A model generated the notes under the pieces. The model worked only from the letters and a program-made list of their open reading frames with translations, was not told the DNA's origin and searched no databases. Shown here piece by piece: positions 35,186 to 43,598 of a stretch of 64,000 nt of DNA (positions within the stretch are counted from its first letter, which is position 1; each line of letters begins with the position of its first letter). The DNA is taken from NCBI RefSeq assembly GCF_900090145.1, contig NZ_FMHI01000016.1, forward strand, positions 98,803-162,802, given 5' to 3'. The stretch is from Streptomyces sp. WMMB 322 (GTDB taxonomy: Bacteria; Actinomycetota; Actinomycetes; Streptomycetales; Streptomycetaceae). The position numbers were made by a program, and so were the translations under genes.

Positions 35186-36544
35186 TCACTCGCCGAGCAC
35201 CCGCCGCAGATAGTCGTTCCCGAAGACGCGGTCCGGGTCGAGCCTGTCGCGGACGCGGGTGAATTCCCCGAAACGCGGATATGACGCGGCGAGATACGAG
35301 GCGTCCCGCGAGTGCAGCTTGCCCCAGTGCGGGCGTCCGCCGTGGGCGGTCATGATCCGCTCGGCCTCCGTGAAATAAGCCTCGTGCGGCGAACCCCGGT
35401 ACATGTGCACTGCGATGTATCCCGTCTCACGCCCCTGAGCCGTGGAGAGCGGGATGCCGTCCGCGGGGGCCGTGCGCACCTCGACGGGGAAGCTGATGTG
35501 AAGGCGCGAACGCTCGACGAGCTGCTTCAGCTCCCAGAGGGCCGGCACGAGCGCCTCGCGCGGCAGCGCGTACTCCATCTCGATGAAGCGCACACGCCGC
35601 GGGCTGGTGAAGACCCGGTAGGGAATGTCGGTGTAAGTACGCGCCGAGAGCGCCTTGCTGGAGACGCGGGCGATGGACGGGACGACCACGGGCGCGGCGG
35701 CCCCCAGAGAACAGATGCCCTGGAAGACGCCGTTGGAGAGCAGTTCGTCGTCGATCCATCCGCGCACGCGGGGCAGCGGCCGCACCGGACCGTCGCTGCG
35801 GTTGTTGCACTTGGTGTTGCAGTTGTCCGTGTGAGGGAACCAGTAGAACTCGAAGTGCTCGTTCTCGGCGACGAGTTGATCGAACTCGCTCGTCACCTTC
35901 TCGAAGGACATCGGTTCCTCACGCGCGGTGAGCAGGAACTCCGGTTCCACGGAGAAGGTCAGCTCACTGATCACTCCGAGCGCACCGAGCCCGAGCCGGG
36001 CCGCGGCGAAGACCTCCGCGTTCTCCTCTTCCGAGCAGCGCAGCACCGAGCCGTCGGCGCACACCATCTCCAGCCCGGTGACCTGTGCCGCCAGCGAGGC
36101 CGATGTGCGGCCGGTGCCGTGGGTTCCCGTGCTGACGGCGCCGGAGACCGTCTGCTGCATGATGTCGCCCATGTTGGTCAGCGACAGCCCGGCCGCGGCC
36201 AGCGTCTCGTTGAGGTGCTTGAGGCTGGTGCCGGCGGCCACCGTCACCGTGCCGGCGTCACGGTCCAACCCGCGGATGCCGACGAGGCGTTCGGGCCGGA
36301 TGAGCATCCCGTCGGTGACGGCCGCGGCGGTGAAGGAGTGCCCCGTGCCTGCGGCCTTGACCCGCAGGCCGTCCTCGGCGGCGCGGCGCACCGCTTCCGC
36401 CAGCGCCTCGGTGGTGGAGGGGGCGACGGTGCGGGCGGGAGCCATGGCGACGTTCCCCGCCCAGTTGCGCCACGTCGTGCGGGTGCCCCGGTCCGTGTGT
36501 GCCGTCCGGCCGCCCCGGCCGCTGCTCGTCGGCTGCGCGCTCAT
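35186..36544 (-). CDS. FAD-dependent D-arabinono-1,4-lactone oxidase family protein
   Basis: A 452-residue VAO-type flavoprotein. The FAD-binding half has VKAAGTGHSFTAAAVTDGMLI, where the His before Ser-Phe is the usual covalent FAD site, and VSGAVSTGTHGTG. The C-terminal ALO domain contains the family motif PHWGKLHS (HWGK). Related actinobacterial enzymes oxidise aldonolactones or alditols; the electron acceptor is probably O2. The ATG at 36544 gives MSAQPTSSGRGG, with a GAGAGGGGGC tract ten bases upstream. It is divergent from the ferrochelatase gene. Confidence 0.9.
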   Translation of the reverse strand: MSAQPTSSGRGGRTAHTDRGTRTTWRNWAGNVAMAPARTVAPSTTEALAEAVRRAAEDGLRVKAAGTGHSFTAAAVTDGMLIRPERLVGIRGLDRDAGTVTVAAGTSLKHLNETLAAAGLSLTNMGDIMQQTVSGAVSTGTHGTGRTSASLAAQVTGLEMVCADGSVLRCSEEENAEVFAAARLGLGALGVISELTFSVEPEFLLTAREEPMSFEKVTSEFDQLVAENEHFEFYWFPHTDNCNTKCNNRSDGPVRPLPRVRGWIDDELLSNGVFQGICSLGAAAPVVVPSIARVSSKALSARTYTDIPYRVFTSPRRVRFIEMEYALPREALVPALWELKQLVERSRLHISFPVEVRTAPADGIPLSTAQGRETGYIAVHMYRGSPHEAYFTEAERIMTAHGGRPHWGKLHSRDASYLAASYPRFGEFTRVRDRLDPDRVFGNDYLRRVLGE

Positions 36545-36708
36545 CAGGCCGTGCCCCCTCTCGCAGTGACATCGGATCATACTCACGGTTCGCGGCCCGT
36601 TCCTCCGGGGGCGCCCGCCCGTGCCCGCCGGCCGGAACTTTGTGCCTCCACCCGGGGGCGAGGGAGCCGGGACGGCCCCCGGCACTCCCCGGATGGGAGG
36701 ATCGGGAC

Positions 36709-37872
36709 ATGTCCGAAGCGCTCGATGCCGCAGACCCGGCCGGCTCCGCCCGTCCCGCCGACGCCCGCCCCTACGACGCCCTGCTGCTGCTGTCGTTCGG
36801 AGGTCCGGAAGGGCCCGACGACGTCGTTCCGTTCCTGGAGAACGTCACCAGGGGGCGCGGCATCCCGCGCGAACGCCTCGCCGAGGTCGGCGAGCACTAC
36901 TTCCTCTTCGGCGGCGTGAGCCCCATCAACGCCCAGTGCCGCACCCTGCTGGACGCCCTCCGCAAGGACTTCGCAGAGCAAGGGGTTGACCTCCCCGTCT
37001 ACTGGGGCAACCGCAACTGGGCGCCGTACCTGACCGACACCCTGCGCGAGATGACGCGCGACGGCCGCCGCCGCGTGCTGACGTTCGCGACCAGCGCCTA
37101 CGCCTCGTACTCGGGCTGCCGCCAGTACCGCGAGAACCTTGCCGAGGCGATCGCCGCCCTCGAAGGGGAAGGGCTACGGCCGCCCCGCGTCGACAAGCTG
37201 CGCCACTTCTTCAACCATCCGGGCTTCATCGAGCCCATGGCCGACGGCGTCGTCGCCGCGCTGGAGACGCTCCCCGCCCAGGTGCGCGAGGGCGCGCACC
37301 TCGCCTTCACCACCCACTCCATTCCGACCGCCGCCGCCGACACCTCCGGGCCGCCCCAGGACCACGGCCCGGGAGGCGCGTACGTCGCGCAGCACCTGGA
37401 GGTCGCCCGCCTCGTGGCCGCGGACGTGGCGGAGCGGACCGGCGCCGACCGCCCCTGGCAGCTCGTGTACCAGTCCCGCAGCGGCCCGCCCCGGGTGCCG
37501 TGGCTGGAGCCGGACATCTGCGACCACCTGGAGACCCTCCACGCGGACGGCGCGCCCGCCGCCGTGATGGTGCCGATCGGCTTCGTCTCCGACCACATGG
37601 AGGTCCTCTACGACCTCGACACCGAGGCCACCGCCAAGGCCGCTTCGCTGGGGCTTCCCGTGGCCCGCTCCGCGACCGTCGGTGCGGACCCCCGTTTCAC
37701 GGCGGCAGTACGGGAACTGGTCCTGGAGCGGGCAGCGACCGAGCGTGGTGAGCGGCCCGAACGGTGTGCCGTCGGCAGTCTGGGGCCCAGCCACGACGTG
37801 TGCCCCGTGGACTGCTGCCGCGGCAGGACGGCCAAGCCCGCCGCGGCGGGCGCGGACAGCCCCTACGCGTAG
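36709..37872 (+). CDS. hemH: Ferrochelatase (coproporphyrin III type)
   Basis: A 387-residue ferrochelatase inserting Fe(II) into a porphyrin. LLLLSFGGPEGPDDVVPFLENV opens the fold; the catalytic His is in FTTHSIP, and FNHPGFIEP and GFVSDHMEVLYDLD are further signatures. [2Fe-2S] ligands appear as a Cys in YSGCRQYREN plus a C-terminal CAVG ... CPVDCC set, as in actinobacterial enzymes. Actinobacteria use the coproporphyrin-dependent route, so the substrate is probably coproporphyrin III. GGGAGG at 36695-36700 fixes the ATG at 36709. Confidence 0.95.
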   Translation: MSEALDAADPAGSARPADARPYDALLLLSFGGPEGPDDVVPFLENVTRGRGIPRERLAEVGEHYFLFGGVSPINAQCRTLLDALRKDFAEQGVDLPVYWGNRNWAPYLTDTLREMTRDGRRRVLTFATSAYASYSGCRQYRENLAEAIAALEGEGLRPPRVDKLRHFFNHPGFIEPMADGVVAALETLPAQVREGAHLAFTTHSIPTAAADTSGPPQDHGPGGAYVAQHLEVARLVAADVAERTGADRPWQLVYQSRSGPPRVPWLEPDICDHLETLHADGAPAAVMVPIGFVSDHMEVLYDLDTEATAKAASLGLPVARSATVGADPRFTAAVRELVLERAATERGERPERCAVGSLGPSHDVCPVDCCRGRTAKPAAAGADSPYA

Positions 37873-37949
37873 GGCCCGCACCCCGCGAGCAGAAGCACCG
37901 GTGGAGACATGCGACGAAGCAGACGAGAGCCCCCGAGGCAAGGAGAAAC

Positions 37950-38759
37950 GTGAGCGCCCAGGTCGACCAGCTCAAGGCCGAACTCCTCGAACTCGCCCTG
38001 GAGGCCGCACACCGGGCCGGTGCCCTCCTCAACGACGGACGCCCTGCCGACCTCGAGGTCTCGGCGACGAAGTCCAGCTCCGTCGACGTCGTCACGGAAA
38101 TGGACCTGGCCTCCGAGAAGCTGATCACCGGGTACCTCTCGGAACGCCGCCCCGACGACGGGTTCCTCGGTGAGGAGGGCGCGTCCTCGCCGGGCACCAG
38201 CGGTGTCCGCTGGATCGTCGACCCCCTCGACGGCACCGTCAACTACCTGTACGGGCTGCCCGGCTGGGCCGTCTCCATCGCCGCGGAGTTCGAGGGCGAG
38301 ACCGTTGTCGGCGTCGTCGAGTCGCCGCCGCGCCGCGAGACCTTCCGTGCGGCGCTCGGTCACGGCGCCTTCTGCAACGCCCGGCCCCTCCGGTGCCGTC
38401 CCGCGCCGCCGCTCGACCAGGCGCTGGTCGCCACCGGCTTCAACTACGTGGCCGAACGGCGCGCGGCGCAGGCCGACCTGGTGCGCCGGCTGATCCCGCG
38501 CGTGCGCGACATCCGCCGTTCCGGTTCCGCCGCCGTCGACCTGTGCGACGTCGCGGCCGGGCGGCTCGACGCCTTCTACGAGCGCGGCCTGCACGCCTGG
38601 GACCTGGCCGCGGGCGACCTCATCGCGCGGGAGGCCGGAGCGCGCACGGGAGGACGCCCCGGACTGCCGCCGGACGGTGAACTGGCCGTCGCGGCTTCTC
38701 CCGGCGTCTTCGAGATCCTCCAGCCGCTGCTCGACCGCCTCGGCGCCTGGCACGACTGA
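37950..38759 (+). CDS. Inositol monophosphatase family protein
   Basis: A 269-residue Mg-dependent phosphatase of the IMPase/FBPase fold. Metal ligands are in FLGEEG, WIVDPLDGTVNYLYG and AWDLAAGDLIAREAG. Substrates in this family include inositol phosphate, fructose bisphosphate and histidinol phosphate; which applies is not evident. AAGGAG at 37940-37945 fixes the GTG start. It follows the ferrochelatase gene by 77 bases on the same strand. Confidence 0.92.
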   Translation: MSAQVDQLKAELLELALEAAHRAGALLNDGRPADLEVSATKSSSVDVVTEMDLASEKLITGYLSERRPDDGFLGEEGASSPGTSGVRWIVDPLDGTVNYLYGLPGWAVSIAAEFEGETVVGVVESPPRRETFRAALGHGAFCNARPLRCRPAPPLDQALVATGFNYVAERRAAQADLVRRLIPRVRDIRRSGSAAVDLCDVAAGRLDAFYERGLHAWDLAAGDLIAREAGARTGGRPGLPPDGELAVAASPGVFEILQPLLDRLGAWHD

Positions 38760-38811
38760 CGGTCCGCCGCGGCCCCGCCCCGCCGGCGCGCGAGGTGCGG
38801 GCAGCACACGA

Positions 38812-38842
38812 GTGAGCCCCGGGGCGGGGCCCCGGGGCTCAC
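38812..38842. terminator. Terminator hairpin after the IMPase gene
   Basis: GTGAGCCCCGGGGC (38812-38825) pairs perfectly with GCCCCGGGGCTCAC (38829-38842), a 14-bp stem with a 3-nt loop, between convergent genes. Confidence 0.9.
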
Positions 38843-38922
38843 AACAGTTCCGTCAGTTCCGTGGTCGGGATCCGGCCGGCGGCCTGGAGCGGGCGTATCG
38901 CTCTCCGCGCGACCCGGGGCGC

Positions 38923-39096
38923 TCAGACCGTGCTGGCGCCGATCTGCACACCGTGCTCGGCGGCGATGCGGTGGAGGTCTTCCAGTTCCGACTGCTCGAC
39001 GTCCACGAGGAAGTCGTCGCCCGACTCACGAGCGCGGCTGAGGTCGGTCTCGGTGTTCTGTATGCGCTGCAGAAGTCCGGCAGTGAACGCGTCCAT
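38923..39096 (-). CDS. Small conserved helical protein of unknown function
   Basis: A 57-residue protein beginning MDAFTAGLLQRIQNTETDL and consisting of two charged helices (SRARESGDDFLVDVEQ and SELEDLHRIAAEHG). The internal ATG at 39096 has GAGGGGGC four bases upstream, whereas the longer in-frame start at 39126 does not. I recall a similar lone small gene upstream of cutR in other Streptomyces. It reads divergently from cutR. Function unknown. Confidence 0.72.
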   Translation of the reverse strand: MDAFTAGLLQRIQNTETDLSRARESGDDFLVDVEQSELEDLHRIAAEHGVQIGASTV

Positions 39097-39274
39097 GTGC
39101 GCCCCCTCGTCATGGGTCAGTGGCACGGGGATGTGTGCCGAGGGTTCTGTCGATCATGATCACGACGTGCTCCCTGGCTGGACGGTCGGCAGCCGGGCGT
39201 CCGGGTCTCCGGTCGGGTGGCTAGCCGCCTACAGGGCGTGATCGCGGGGTGTGCCCCTCGTCCTCCCCCTCTGC

Positions 39275-39292
39275 AACCTCAGAGAAACCTCA
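39275..39292. promoter_or_regulatory. Direct repeat pair AACCTCA, 11-bp period
   Basis: AACCTCA at 39275-39281 and again at 39286-39292, start-to-start 11 bases. OmpR-family regulators such as CutR typically bind tandem repeats spaced one helical turn apart, so this is a candidate autoregulatory site. Confidence 0.45.
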
Positions 39293-39331
39293 AGGCCGGA
39301 AAAATCTCACGGGCCCTCCGCGAAGCGGCTC

Positions 39332-39349
39332 TTACCGACGATTTACCGA
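39332..39349. promoter_or_regulatory. Direct repeat pair TTACCGA, 11-bp period
   Basis: TTACCGA at 39332-39338 and 39343-39349, again 11 bases apart, about 85 bases before cutR. It is a second candidate response-regulator site in the same leader. Confidence 0.45.
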
Positions 39350-39431
39350 GGTACGCGGCAGGATTGCAGCAACAAGCCGGCCCACCGCGGCACGATCGCG
39401 GACGGGTTCAGTACCAGGAAGGAAGGGTGCC

Positions 39432-40085
39432 GTGCGGGTACTCGTCGTCGAGGACGAGCAGCTGCTCGCCGATGCCGTCGCGACCGGGCTGCGCCGGGAG
39501 GCCATGGCCGTCGACGTGGTCTACGACGGAGCGGCGGCCCAGGAGCGCATCGACGTCAACGACTACGACGTCGTCGTCCTCGACCGCGACCTGCCCCTCG
39601 TCCACGGCGACGACGTCTGCCGCAACATCGTCGATCTCGGACTGCCCACGAGGGTGTTGATGCTCACCGCGTCGGGCGACGTCAGCGACCGCGTCGAGGG
39701 CCTGGAGATCGGCGCGGACGACTATCTGCCCAAGCCGTTCGCCTTCACCGAACTCGTGGCGCGCGTACGGGCCCTGGGCCGCCGCGCCACCTCCCCGCTG
39801 CCGCCCGTGCTCGAGCGCGCCGGCATCAGGCTCGACCCGAACCGCCGGGAGGTCTTCCGCAACGGTGCGCAGATCCAGCTTGCCCCGAAGGAGTTCGCCG
39901 TTCTCGAGGTGCTGATGCGCGGCGAGGGCACCGTGGTCTCCGCGGAGCAGCTGCTGGAGAAGGCCTGGGACGAGAACACCGACCCCTTCACCAATGTGGT
40001 GCGGGTCACCGTGATGACGCTGCGCCGGAAGCTCGGCGAGCCCCCGGTGATCCTCACGGTCCCCGGCGCCGGATACCGGATCTGA
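39432..40085 (+). CDS. cutR: Two-component response regulator CutR (OmpR family)
   Basis: A 217-residue response regulator. The receiver has acidic pocket residues in VVEDEQ, the phosphoacceptor Asp in VVLDRDLPL, Thr in LMLTASG and Lys in DDYLPKPFAF; the C-terminal winged helix includes QLAPKEFAVLEVLMR and NVVRVTVMTLRRKLG. Sequence and length match Streptomyces CutR as I recall it. The GTG start follows AGGAAGG. Six bases separate it from cutS. CutRS was first described by its effect on antibiotic production and has more recently been linked to extracytoplasmic stress. Confidence 0.95.
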   Translation: MRVLVVEDEQLLADAVATGLRREAMAVDVVYDGAAAQERIDVNDYDVVVLDRDLPLVHGDDVCRNIVDLGLPTRVLMLTASGDVSDRVEGLEIGADDYLPKPFAFTELVARVRALGRRATSPLPPVLERAGIRLDPNRREVFRNGAQIQLAPKEFAVLEVLMRGEGTVVSAEQLLEKAWDENTDPFTNVVRVTVMTLRRKLGEPPVILTVPGAGYRI

Positions 40086-40090
40086 TCGCG

Positions 40091-41374
40091 ATGGCCGCCT
40101 CGACGACCCCCTCCGACCCGGCCGAGCCCCGCCGGCAGCCGCCCGGGGCCCCCGCCCCCGCGCCGCCGAAGCCCACGTGGGATCCGGGCGAGCCCTCGCG
40201 CCCGTACCCGTGGCTGCGTCCGACGATCCGGATACGGCTGACGCTGCTGTACGGCGGCATGTTCCTCATCGCGGGCATGGTGCTGCTCACGCTGATCTAT
40301 CTGCTCGCCGCCCAGGCTCTTCACGAGGGCAGCAAGCTGCCCTTCCGCATCCTCAACGCCAACGCCCAGCTCACCTCCGACAGCTGCCCCGGCCTGACGG
40401 GCACGCTGCCGAGCGAGCAGTTCATGCAGCGGCTCGGCGAGTGCACCGACGCGCAGCGTGCGGTCGCGCTGGACGAGCTGCTCCAGCGTTCGCTGATGGC
40501 TCTGCTCGGCCTTGCGGTGGCCGCCTTCGCCTTCGGGTACGTGATGGCGGGGCGGGTGCTCTCGCCGCTGGGGCGCATCACCCGCACCGCCCGCCAGGTC
40601 GCGAGCTCCGACCTGCACAAGCGGATCGAGCTGGAGGGCCCCGACGACGAGCTGAAGGAGCTCTCGGACACCTTCGACGACATGCTGGACAGGCTCGACC
40701 GGGCGTTCACCGCCCAGCAGCGCTTCGTCGCGAACGCCTCCCACGAGCTGCGCACCCCGCTCGCGATCAACCGCACGCTGCTGGAGGTCCAGCTCTCCGA
40801 CCCGGAGGCGTCGCCGGAGCTGCAGCAGCTCGGCAAGACCCTGCTGGCCACCAACGAGCGCAGCGAACAGCTGGTGGAGGGGCTGCTGCTGCTCGCACGC
40901 AGCGAGAACGAGATCGTCGACCGCAAGCCCGTCGATCTCTCCGAGGTCGCCGCTCACGCCGTGGAGCAGGTGCGTGCCGAGGCGGAGGACAAGGGCGTGG
41001 AGCTGCGCGGGGTGCGGCACCCGGTGTACGTGCAGGGCAACGGCGTGCTCCTCGAACGCGTCGCCCTGAACCTCGTGCAGAACGCGGTGCGCTACAACCA
41101 GCAGGAGGGCGGCTGGGTCTCCGTCGCGACCGAGGCGCTGCCCGGTCACGGGATGCTGCTCGTCGAGAACACGGGCCCGGCCGTGCCGGCCTACGAGATC
41201 GACAACCTCTTCGAGCCCTTCCGGCGCCTGCGCAGCGACCGTACGGGCAGCGACAAGGGGGTGGGCCTCGGCCTCTCGATCGTGCGGTCCGTGGCCCGGG
41301 CCCACGGGGGCACGGTGACGGCGGAGCGGCGGGAGGAGGGCGGTCTTGCGCTGCGCGTCGTGCTCCCCGTGTGA
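40091..41374 (+). CDS. cutS: Sensor histidine kinase CutS
   Basis: A 427-residue membrane kinase. Two membrane segments (about residues 49-73 and 135-155) enclose a short extracytoplasmic loop with two cysteines, Cys99 and Cys118. HAMP follows, then the H-box ASHELRTPLAINRTL with His218, and the ATPase with NLVQNAVRYN, VENTGPAVP and GVGLGLSIVRS. The paired Cys suit a disulfide-dependent signal; I recall reports that conserved cysteines matter for CutS sensing, but cannot cite them. The Pro-rich N-terminus is cytoplasmic. It is co-transcribed with cutR. Confidence 0.95.
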   Translation: MAASTTPSDPAEPRRQPPGAPAPAPPKPTWDPGEPSRPYPWLRPTIRIRLTLLYGGMFLIAGMVLLTLIYLLAAQALHEGSKLPFRILNANAQLTSDSCPGLTGTLPSEQFMQRLGECTDAQRAVALDELLQRSLMALLGLAVAAFAFGYVMAGRVLSPLGRITRTARQVASSDLHKRIELEGPDDELKELSDTFDDMLDRLDRAFTAQQRFVANASHELRTPLAINRTLLEVQLSDPEASPELQQLGKTLLATNERSEQLVEGLLLLARSENEIVDRKPVDLSEVAAHAVEQVRAEAEDKGVELRGVRHPVYVQGNGVLLERVALNLVQNAVRYNQQEGGWVSVATEALPGHGMLLVENTGPAVPAYEIDNLFEPFRRLRSDRTGSDKGVGLGLSIVRSVARAHGGTVTAERREEGGLALRVVLPV

Positions 41375-41382
41375 GGGGCGGT

Positions 41383-41402
41383 CCTCCGGGGCACTCCGGA
41401 GG
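41383..41402 (+). terminator. Short terminator hairpin after cutS
   Basis: CCTCCGG (41383-41389) and CCGGAGG (41396-41402) form a 7-bp stem with a 6-nt loop just after the cutS stop. Confidence 0.6.
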
Positions 41403-41508
41403 CGCGACGGAGTTCCGTACCGGCGCAGACCGGGGCCGGATCCGGGAGGGTAACCGCCCGGGTTCGCCGTATGCGGAATTTTGTCCCGTGGCGCGCACCA
41501 GCCCTGTC

Positions 41509-41522
41509 TGTGATCGATCACA
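41509..41522. promoter_or_regulatory. Perfect palindrome TGTGATCGATCACA
   Basis: A 14-bp perfect palindrome whose half-sites (GTG ... CAC, six bases between) resemble Streptomyces Crp sites, although the reported consensus GTG-N6-GNCAC is slightly longer. It lies about 300 bases before the DUF4193 gene. Confidence 0.4.
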
Positions 41523-41825
41523 CACGCGATTTTCCCGGGGCCCACCCTGGGTGACCTCGAAAGGGAAGAATTACCGGAAAATCCGGGTTTCCGCAGGTGG
41601 GAATCGTGGGCAGTACCCGGGGTGCGTGCGCGCAGCGCGAGCAGGGGACCGTTTAAGGTCTCCTCGGCAACTGACGCGATCACCTCTTCAGGGGCGCGGT
41701 TGGGTGTCGATTGAGTAACAGACCTTGATGTGAGGCAAAATCTCCGCCTCAGGTCGGGCACATCTCCGGCCTCTCATGCGTTACGAGCGCTGAGACACCA
41801 CAGAAACCCAGAGGGGGAGAGCGAA

Positions 41826-42125
41826 ATGGCTACGGACTACGACACCCCACGCAAGACCGATGACGACGTCAACGAAGACAGCATCGAGGAACTGAAGGCC
41901 CGGCGGAACGACAAGTCGGCGTCCAACGTGGACGTGGACGAGTTCGAGCAGGCCGAAGGCCTGGAGCTGCCCGGCGCGGACCTCTCCAACGAGGAGCTGT
42001 CCGTACGCGTCCTGCCGCGTCAGGCCGACGAGTTCACGTGCATGAGCTGCTTCCTCGTCCACCACCGGTCCCAGCTGGCCGCCGAGAAGAACGGCCAGCC
42101 GATCTGCCGCGACTGCGCGGCGTGA
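41826..42125 (+). CDS. Acidic small protein, DUF4193 family
   Basis: A 99-residue acidic protein. The C-terminus has a zinc-ribbon-like set of cysteines, TCMSCFLVHHRSQLA ... ICRDCAA, as in the actinobacterial DUF4193 family. The N-terminal half is disordered and acidic (TDDDVNEDSIEELKARR). The architecture recalls RNA-polymerase-associated zinc proteins, but no function is established. GGGGGAGA just upstream and ATG at 41826 define the start. It usually sits next to cutRS/dut genes in Streptomyces, as here. Confidence 0.9.
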   Translation: MATDYDTPRKTDDDVNEDSIEELKARRNDKSASNVDVDEFEQAEGLELPGADLSNEELSVRVLPRQADEFTCMSCFLVHHRSQLAAEKNGQPICRDCAA

Positions 42126-42144
42126 GTGGGGCGGGGCTGCCGTA

Positions 42145-42957
42145 GTGGCGGACCACATGCGTGACGACGAGCGAGGCGAGCCTGACCAGCGGACCTCGCT
42201 CGTGCCTGTACCCGCGAAGTCCCGTCAGCGGCCCCGTCTCCCGTGGCCGCGCAAGGGGGGCGGCGACGCGGGAGACGACGCGGAGCAGCGCGGCAAGGTG
42301 CGGGCCTTCCTCGGGCTCGTCGCCGACCGTGTCATCGACGTCGCGCCCCGTATTCCGGTGCGCGATCTGGAGACTCTGCGAAAGCAGTTTCCCGGCCTCG
42401 GGCCGGAAGAGATCGCGGACAAGCTGGTCGCCGGGGCCGCGCGCAGCTCGGCGACCGTCGGTGCCGGAGTCGGCGCCGCGGCGATGCTGCCGGTGCCGCC
42501 GGCGATGCCCGCCGAGCTGGCCGCCGAGATCGTCGGCGTCGCCTCCGTCGAACTGAAGCTCATCGCGGAGCTCCACGAGGTGTACGGACACCGCCTGCCC
42601 GGCAACGTCAAGCAGCGGGCGGCGGCCTGCATCGGAGCGTGGACGTCCGAGCGCGGTATCGACATCACCAGGCCCACCACGTTCAACGCCGCCCTCGGCG
42701 GCCAGATGAAGCGTGAGCTGAGGCAGCAGCTGCTCAAGCGGACCGTACGCAATCTGCCGAACCTGACGCCCTTCATGGTCGGCGCGGCCGTCGGCGCCGT
42801 GATGAACAGCCGGGACACCCGAAAGATCGCCGAGAAGATCCGCGCCGACCTGCGCGCCGCCGGAAACGGCTGGGAAGCGCTGCCGCCCGGCGCCGGAGAA
42901 GACCCCGACGGCCTGGGACCGGGCGGCTGGACCGCACTGCCCCCGTCCCCCCGCTGA
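42145..42957 (+). CDS. Conserved hypothetical protein with amphipathic glycine/alanine-rich segment
   Basis: A 270-residue protein I do not assign to a function. After a basic N-terminal tail it has helical segments (IPVRDLETLRKQFPGLGPEEIADKL), a hydrophobic Ala/Gly stretch (TVGAGVGAAAMLPVPPAM) and a region EIVGVASVELKLIAELHEVYG that is reminiscent of EcsC-like proteins. Near the end, FMVGAAVGAVMNSRDTRKIAEKIRADLR is a hydrophobic-to-basic transition, suggesting membrane association. The start may be GTG 42145 or ATG 42157; neither has a strong ribosome binding site. It lies 19 bases after the DUF4193 gene. Confidence 0.75.
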   Translation: MADHMRDDERGEPDQRTSLVPVPAKSRQRPRLPWPRKGGGDAGDDAEQRGKVRAFLGLVADRVIDVAPRIPVRDLETLRKQFPGLGPEEIADKLVAGAARSSATVGAGVGAAAMLPVPPAMPAELAAEIVGVASVELKLIAELHEVYGHRLPGNVKQRAAACIGAWTSERGIDITRPTTFNAALGGQMKRELRQQLLKRTVRNLPNLTPFMVGAAVGAVMNSRDTRKIAEKIRADLRAAGNGWEALPPGAGEDPDGLGPGGWTALPPSPR

Positions 42958-43002
42958 ACCGTCCCACCGGGCCGTGCTCACATCGAGCCGTCCTCCCGCC
43001 CG

Positions 43003-43019
43003 TCCGCCGCGCCGGCGGA
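43003..43019. terminator. Small hairpin between convergent genes
   Basis: TCCGCCG (43003-43009) and CGGCGGA (43013-43019) form a 7-bp stem with a 3-nt loop in the gap between two convergent stops. Confidence 0.6.
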
Positions 43020-43023
43020 ATCC

Positions 43024-43503
43024 TCACTCGGGTGCGGTCTGCCGCGGTCCCGCGGTGGCCGCCGCGAGCGCGTCGGCCAGCTTCCGCGGGGTGCGAGTCG
43101 AGAGATAGAGGTACGGCGTCGGATCGGCCGGGTCCGTCACCTCCACACGCACCGCGGTCCTGATGTAGCTGCGCAGCAGCATGTGGGCGCGCGGGTCCGA
43201 CTTGTGCGTGCGCCAGGCGAAGGCCTCCTCCTCGTCCAGCACGTGCGCGGTCCCCAGTGCGGAGAGCGGCACGCGTGCGTCGCCCGCGACCAGCGAATCC
43301 GCGACGACGCGGATGCGCGCGGAGCCGTACGAACTGACCGCCACCGCCGCGAGAACGCCCGCCACCGCCAGCCCGCCGAGCATCGGCAGAACTCCCAGGG
43401 GAAGCATCGTCAGCGCGCCCCCGAGGCCGAAGAGGCCGGCGATGAGCCACCAGGAGCGGGGAGCTGTGAGGCGTTCGTCGTAGGGCCGATCCTGAGCAAC
43501 CAT
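43024..43503 (-). CDS. DUF3093 membrane protein
   Basis: A 159-residue protein with two adjacent hydrophobic segments near the N-terminus (SWWLIAGLFGLGGALTMLPL and VLPMLGGLAVAGVLAAVAVS) and a soluble beta-rich C-terminal domain containing DPRAHMLLRSYIRTAVRVEVTDP and PYLYLSTRTPRKLADAL. This matches the actinobacterial DUF3093 family, which I recall beside dut. The function is not known. It reads divergently from the thioesterase gene. Confidence 0.88.
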   Translation of the reverse strand: MVAQDRPYDERLTAPRSWWLIAGLFGLGGALTMLPLGVLPMLGGLAVAGVLAAVAVSSYGSARIRVVADSLVAGDARVPLSALGTAHVLDEEEAFAWRTHKSDPRAHMLLRSYIRTAVRVEVTDPADPTPYLYLSTRTPRKLADALAAATAGPRQTAPE

Positions 43504-43598
43504 GTGCCAAGCCTGTCACGGGCGATGCGGGCACCGGGCCGGGGATCCGCGTCTCTTCGGCGTCACCCGGGCGCAACTCGGCGGTAAGGTCTGCACAC

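Larger units (their letters stand above)
39097..39431. promoter_or_regulatory. Divergent regulatory region upstream of cutR
   Basis: This 335-base gap contains two separate pairs of direct repeats with an 11-base period, listed individually below. No open frame is convincing. The cutR ribosome binding site is the AGGAAGG tract about ten bases before the GTG. Confidence 0.55.
41375..41825. promoter_or_regulatory. 450-base leader upstream of the DUF4193 gene
   Basis: It contains the cutS terminator (41383-41402), a perfect palindrome at 41509-41522, and a comparatively AT-rich segment (41560-41600). The promoter of the DUF4193 gene is expected here, but no clear -10/-35 pair was picked out. 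No coding potential seen. Confidence 0.5.

Noticed and set aside
20918..41681. The 15-mer GCAACTGACGCGATC occurs at 20918-20932 and 41667-41681, both in upstream regions.
   Set aside because: One or two identical 15-mers are expected by chance in 64 kb, especially at biased composition; the flanks do not match.
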